A stretch of DNA of 64,000 nt from Lacrimispora xylanolytica. GTDB taxonomy: Bacteria; Bacillota; Clostridia; Lachnospirales; Lachnospiraceae. Made by a program: the position numbers and the translations under genes. Location of the stretch: contig NZ_CP113524.1 of the NCBI RefSeq assembly GCF_026723765.1, forward strand, positions 248,001 through 312,000, read 5' to 3'. Positions 61,125 to 64,000 of the stretch are shown piece after piece (position 1 is the stretch's first letter; every line of letters starts with the position of its first letter). The notes below the pieces were generated by a model. The model had not been told where the DNA came from and ran no database searches. It worked only from the letters and a program-made list of their open reading frames with translations.

Positions 61125-61838
61125 ATGATAGATACAGAGCTTGAGAAGAACGATTCAAAGAATGATGTTTATTACCAGCTTCGCAATCAGATCTTAAATA
61201 TGGATATTAAGCCAGGGGAGAGGCTCAGCGAGAATCTCTTATCCAGCCAGATGAATGTAGGAAGAAATGCAGTTAGGGAGGCCTTGTCCCGTCTTGTGGA
61301 AGAGGGATATATCGTAGTTTATCCTCAAAGGGGAACTGAGGTTACATTGATTGACAGGGAGCGCATCCGCCAGGCTGTCTTTTCCCATACGGTGTTAGAG
61401 CAGGCAATGATTGAAGAGCTTTGCAGCCAGGGACTGACAAAGGAGCAGCTTAAGAGCCTGGAAGAGGTACTGACAAGGCAAAAGTCAGAGAGCAACCAGC
61501 AAAACATCATGGATTTTCTCATGATGGAACAGGAGCTACATTACCTCTTTTCCTCCTTTTGTGGCAGAGAGTATTCCTGGGAGGTGTTTCGCACCCTGGA
61601 TTGCGACTTATTAAGGCTTAACTATCTGCAATATACCACATTTAACTATCGAATTGATATGTCCTCCTTGACCAGCTGGGAACATTCCCAGGTGGAGGGA
61701 CGGCTTTTGGTGGATCATCTACGGCGGCGGGATGCGGAAGCGGCTTCCTTAATCTGCGCCAACCATTTTAATACCATCTTATGGAATGCAGGGACGCTTC
61801 AGGAAATCTATCCACAGTTCTTTTCCGGGCAGGCTTAG
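61125..61838 (+). CDS. GntR-family regulator, FCD (FadR) subfamily
   Basis: 237 residues. Winged-helix domain (about 10-80: YQLRNQILNMDIKPGERLSENLLSSQMNVGRNAVREALSRL with VYPQRGTEV wing) and an all-helical FCD effector domain (about 90-230). ATG 61125 has GGAGG 8 bases upstream; ATG 61104 in the same frame has none. The gene precedes a transporter and a hydantoinase-type gene in the same direction and probably controls them; FCD proteins usually sense carboxylic acids. Confidence 0.93.
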   Translation: MIDTELEKNDSKNDVYYQLRNQILNMDIKPGERLSENLLSSQMNVGRNAVREALSRLVEEGYIVVYPQRGTEVTLIDRERIRQAVFSHTVLEQAMIEELCSQGLTKEQLKSLEEVLTRQKSESNQQNIMDFLMMEQELHYLFSSFCGREYSWEVFRTLDCDLLRLNYLQYTTFNYRIDMSSLTSWEHSQVEGRLLVDHLRRRDAEAASLICANHFNTILWNAGTLQEIYPQFFSGQA

Positions 61839-61980
61839 GGTACCTGACTGGTTAGAGATATATGAAAATGATGAATAAAGAAAGGAGACTGGGGTTACAG
61901 GGGGACAGGGAAAAGCAGTATTTTTATAAGGCCATAATATGAAGAGTATGTGGAGAATAAAAAGTTGAGGAGGTATTTAC

Positions 61981-63372
61981 GTGGAGTACATCATTGGTAT
62001 TATTCTGTTAATTTCTTTCTTTGGTCTGGCGTACTACTGTATTAAAGGACACAATCTAATGATCGGTTTCTTATTGATCACCCTTTTATGGACAATCGTT
62101 CCCCTTGGAGGGACCTTGTTTGTAAGCCAGGATTTTCTGGCTGCCAATCCAGTGCTTAATTTTGGAAAGGACAATACCTTAATTGCAGCCTTAAATAAGA
62201 TTTACCAGTCAGCACCAGAAGGTTGGGGTACCACGCTGGTCAATGTCTGCTGGGGTGCCTGGTTTGGACGGGTTCTTATGGATACGGGAATTGCGTCTAC
62301 TCTCATTCGTAAGACGGTAGAGCTTGGAGGGGATAAGCCATTTGTTACGGTAGCCCTTTTAAATATTGTGACTGCCCTGATATTTACAGCCATGACAGGA
62401 GCCGGCCCGGTTATTGCAATCGGTGTTATCGTTCTTCCTATCTTAATGTCACTTGGCATTCCTAAATCCATTGCTTTATTTACCTTTATGGGGTCGGTTG
62501 CAGCCGGAATTTATTTAAATCCAGTAAACTTTGCCCAGTACCGCGCGTTTTTCGTGACACCAGACCAGCTTCCTGATTTTAACCTTGGCTGGTATGCATC
62601 TCACTGGGGCTATGCAGCTCTGATTATCATGCTGATTAGTACCACCTTGTTATCGGCAATCTATTTAAAACGTGCCAAAACTGTTCATGCATGGGCGGCT
62701 CAAACACGTGGGGCAGCTTCTGAACAGAAAAATGCACCATTTTACACCCTGATTCTTCCGGTGGTTCCTGTGGTACTTAAAATCTGGCTGGACTTTTCCG
62801 TTATCGGTGGTTTTGTAATTGCCGGTTTCCTGGCTCTGTTCCTGTGCGGAAGAATGACAGGCAACTTTAAGGAAAATTGTCAGCTGGTAAATAAGCTTTA
62901 CTATGACGGTGTGGTAGATACCGCTCCCTTAGTAGGATTTTTGCTTACACTTCCAATGTTCAATTCTGTGGCAGCCCTGGCATCTCCGTATTTCAAGGTG
63001 ATTCTTGGAAATGTAATGCCAAGGAGTGAAATTGTGGTTTGTATTGTTTTTGCCGTACTTCTTTGTATGGGATTGTTCCGTGGCCCAATGACCTTAGTTG
63101 GTTGCGGTGCAGCAACACTTGGAGTGCTTTCCAATGTAGCTTCATTTTCCGTTCCTTTCTTATATGCGGTATTTGCCATTCCGACCATTACCGTCAATAT
63201 CGGATGCTGCATCACCCAGTCATGGGTAGCCTGGGGGCTTGCGTACACCAAGGTAGAATCAAAGGACTTTTTAAAGCTGTCCATACCAAATGCATACCTG
63301 ACCGGAGTTTTGCAGTACATAGCAGTCTTTGTCATGCTGGGCGGCTTAGGAGCGGCATGGTTCTTATCATAA
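61981..63372 (+). CDS. Multi-span permease, probable carboxylate or amide transporter
   Basis: 463 residues with about eleven to twelve membrane helices spread over the whole length. TAMTGAGPVIAIGVIVLPILMSLGI and FRGPMTLVGCGAATLG look like the paired helix-break motifs of the GntP/CitM-like ion-transporter superfamily. GTG start at 61981 follows GAGGAGG by 7 bases. It lies between a FadR-type regulator and a hydantoinase/oxoprolinase gene, so the substrate may be a hydantoin, oxoproline or related organic acid; this is inference from context. Confidence 0.75.
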   Translation: MEYIIGIILLISFFGLAYYCIKGHNLMIGFLLITLLWTIVPLGGTLFVSQDFLAANPVLNFGKDNTLIAALNKIYQSAPEGWGTTLVNVCWGAWFGRVLMDTGIASTLIRKTVELGGDKPFVTVALLNIVTALIFTAMTGAGPVIAIGVIVLPILMSLGIPKSIALFTFMGSVAAGIYLNPVNFAQYRAFFVTPDQLPDFNLGWYASHWGYAALIIMLISTTLLSAIYLKRAKTVHAWAAQTRGAASEQKNAPFYTLILPVVPVVLKIWLDFSVIGGFVIAGFLALFLCGRMTGNFKENCQLVNKLYYDGVVDTAPLVGFLLTLPMFNSVAALASPYFKVILGNVMPRSEIVVCIVFAVLLCMGLFRGPMTLVGCGAATLGVLSNVASFSVPFLYAVFAIPTITVNIGCCITQSWVAWGLAYTKVESKDFLKLSIPNAYLTGVLQYIAVFVMLGGLGAAWFLS

Positions 63373-63396
63373 TATGACCCAGGAGATCATTTACAG

Positions 63397-63428
63397 GTCC
63401 GGGCGCTCTTAAACGGCTCCCGGACGAT
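63397..63428 (+). other. Hairpin between the permease and the hydantoinase gene
   Basis: GTCCGGG (63397-63403) pairs with CCCGGAC (63419-63425) around a 15-base loop; followed by GATTTTC, a weak T-tract. It may be a leaky terminator that lowers expression of the downstream gene. Confidence 0.5.
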
Positions 63429-63480
63429 TTTCACCATTGATTCATGAACACTTTATGAAAAGGGAAAGGGAAGGAATAAA

Positions 63481-64000
63481 ATGGCGGGATGTATCAAAAG
63501 AGCGGTACGCATGGGAATCGACGTAGGCGGCACCTATACCAAGTGTGTGGCCATGGATAATGATACCCATGAGATTATTGGGAAAAATGAAGTAAAGACA
63601 ACACATGACCATAAAGATGGCGTGGCTGCGGGGGTAGTAAAGAGCTTTCAAAACTGTATGTGGGAAAATAATATCTCCCCGGAGGATGTGGTATTTGTGG
63701 CCCATTCCACCACACAGGCGACCAACGCATTTATTGAAGGCGACGTTGCAAACGTGGGCGTGGTGGGAGTTGCAGGAGGCGGACTGGAAGGTTTCCTGGC
63801 AAAACGCCAGCTTGCCCTAAAGGATATTGTGCTGGATGAAAAAGTAGGGCGCATGATCAAGGTTTATAATACCTTCATCAAGAAGAAAATGCTGACGGAA
63901 GAGATTATCAATAAAAACATTGGCGAACTTTTAGCAGAAGGGGCCCAGGTGGTAGTGGCTTCCATGGCCTTTGGCGTGGACAGTATGGGAGAGGAACAGC
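63481..64000 (+). CDS. Hydantoinase/oxoprolinase family protein, N-terminal part (runs off window)
   Basis: 173 codons are visible and the frame is still open at the window end. The actin-like ATPase N-terminal domain shows GIDVGGTYTKCVAMD (phosphate loop), AHSTTQATNAFIEGDV and VGVAGGG. The ATG follows GGGAAGGAA. Family members hydrolyse cyclic amides such as hydantoins and 5-oxoproline with ATP, often with a second subunit next door (outside the window). Upstream permease and GntR gene complete a likely catabolic operon. Confidence 0.88.
   Translation, partial: MAGCIKRAVRMGIDVGGTYTKCVAMDNDTHEIIGKNEVKTTHDHKDGVAAGVVKSFQNCMWENNISPEDVVFVAHSTTQATNAFIEGDVANVGVVGVAGGGLEGFLAKRQLALKDIVLDEKVGRMIKVYNTFIKKKMLTEEIINKNIGELLAEGAQVVVASMAFGVDSMGEEQ

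Overview
The window reads as chromosome of a strictly anaerobic, endospore-forming, motile, saccharolytic Clostridia, most like Lachnospiraceae (Lacrimispora/Lachnoclostridium type). The basis is the sporulation cluster (spoVT, yabP, yabQ, spoIIE), the anaerobic oxidative-stress set (two rubrerythrins, PerR-like regulator, superoxide reductase, NADH oxidase), strong AGGAGG ribosome sites and AT-leaning intergenic DNA. Genus is inference; no rRNA is present. There is no CRISPR array, prophage or insertion sequence.

Layout. 1-6787: right end of a bacterial microcompartment locus (metK copy cut by the window edge, BMC-H shell protein, PduL, acylating aldehyde dehydrogenase, iron alcohol dehydrogenase), followed by a PocR-domain sensor with a degenerate kinase module and an intact AraC-type response regulator. 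The signature enzyme lies outside the window. 6979-12891: glycan operon with a membrane-anchored, domain-permuted GH3 enzyme, a conventional GH3 beta-glucosidase and a GtrA-like membrane protein. 13056-15087 (minus): AgrC/AgrA-like two-component system. 15201-16878 (minus): two rubrerythrins of opposite domain order and perR, with matching palindromic operators. 16977-18637 (minus): LysR regulator and PHP hydrolase. 18814-26940: S1-domain protein, small alarmone synthetase, membrane GDPD, dtd, M18 aminopeptidase, trigger-factor-like lipoprotein, xpt, HAD phosphatase. 27163-29168: AT-rich two-gene island (C45-type amidase; AraC/GyrI regulator broken by a frameshift). 29302-30705 (minus): FAD dehydrogenase.

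31013-45122 follows the conserved Firmicutes order pth-mfd-spoVT-mazG-hup-rqcP-yabP-yabQ-divIC-spoIIE-tilS-hpt-ftsH, with an inserted MBL-fold gene on the other strand, a 47-codon gene after spoVT and a 61-codon orphan unit after mfd. Two regulatory designs stand out: a perfect terminator hairpin whose right arm is the yabP Shine-Dalgarno, and a spoIIE promoter with 22-bp spacing and Spo0A-box-like sites.

45471-64000: GH13 enzyme, tRNA-Tyr, NADH oxidase, tRNA-Leu, a chemotaxis receptor behind a sigma-D-like promoter, a helical hypothetical protein, a DUF1848 protein, superoxide reductase, a flavodoxin-membrane fusion under a PadR regulator, tRNA-Phe and tRNA-Gly, an NAD-dependent aldehyde dehydrogenase, an unusual AraC regulator fused in frame to a lipoprotein siderophore-type binding protein with its own internal ribosome site, and a GntR/transporter/hydantoinase module cut by the right edge.

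The best candidates for something undescribed are the AraC-lipoprotein dual-start gene, the PocR pseudokinase paired with an intact response regulator, the yabP terminator/ribosome-site overlap, and the soluble SpoIIE. All functions are read from sequence motifs; no database search was run.
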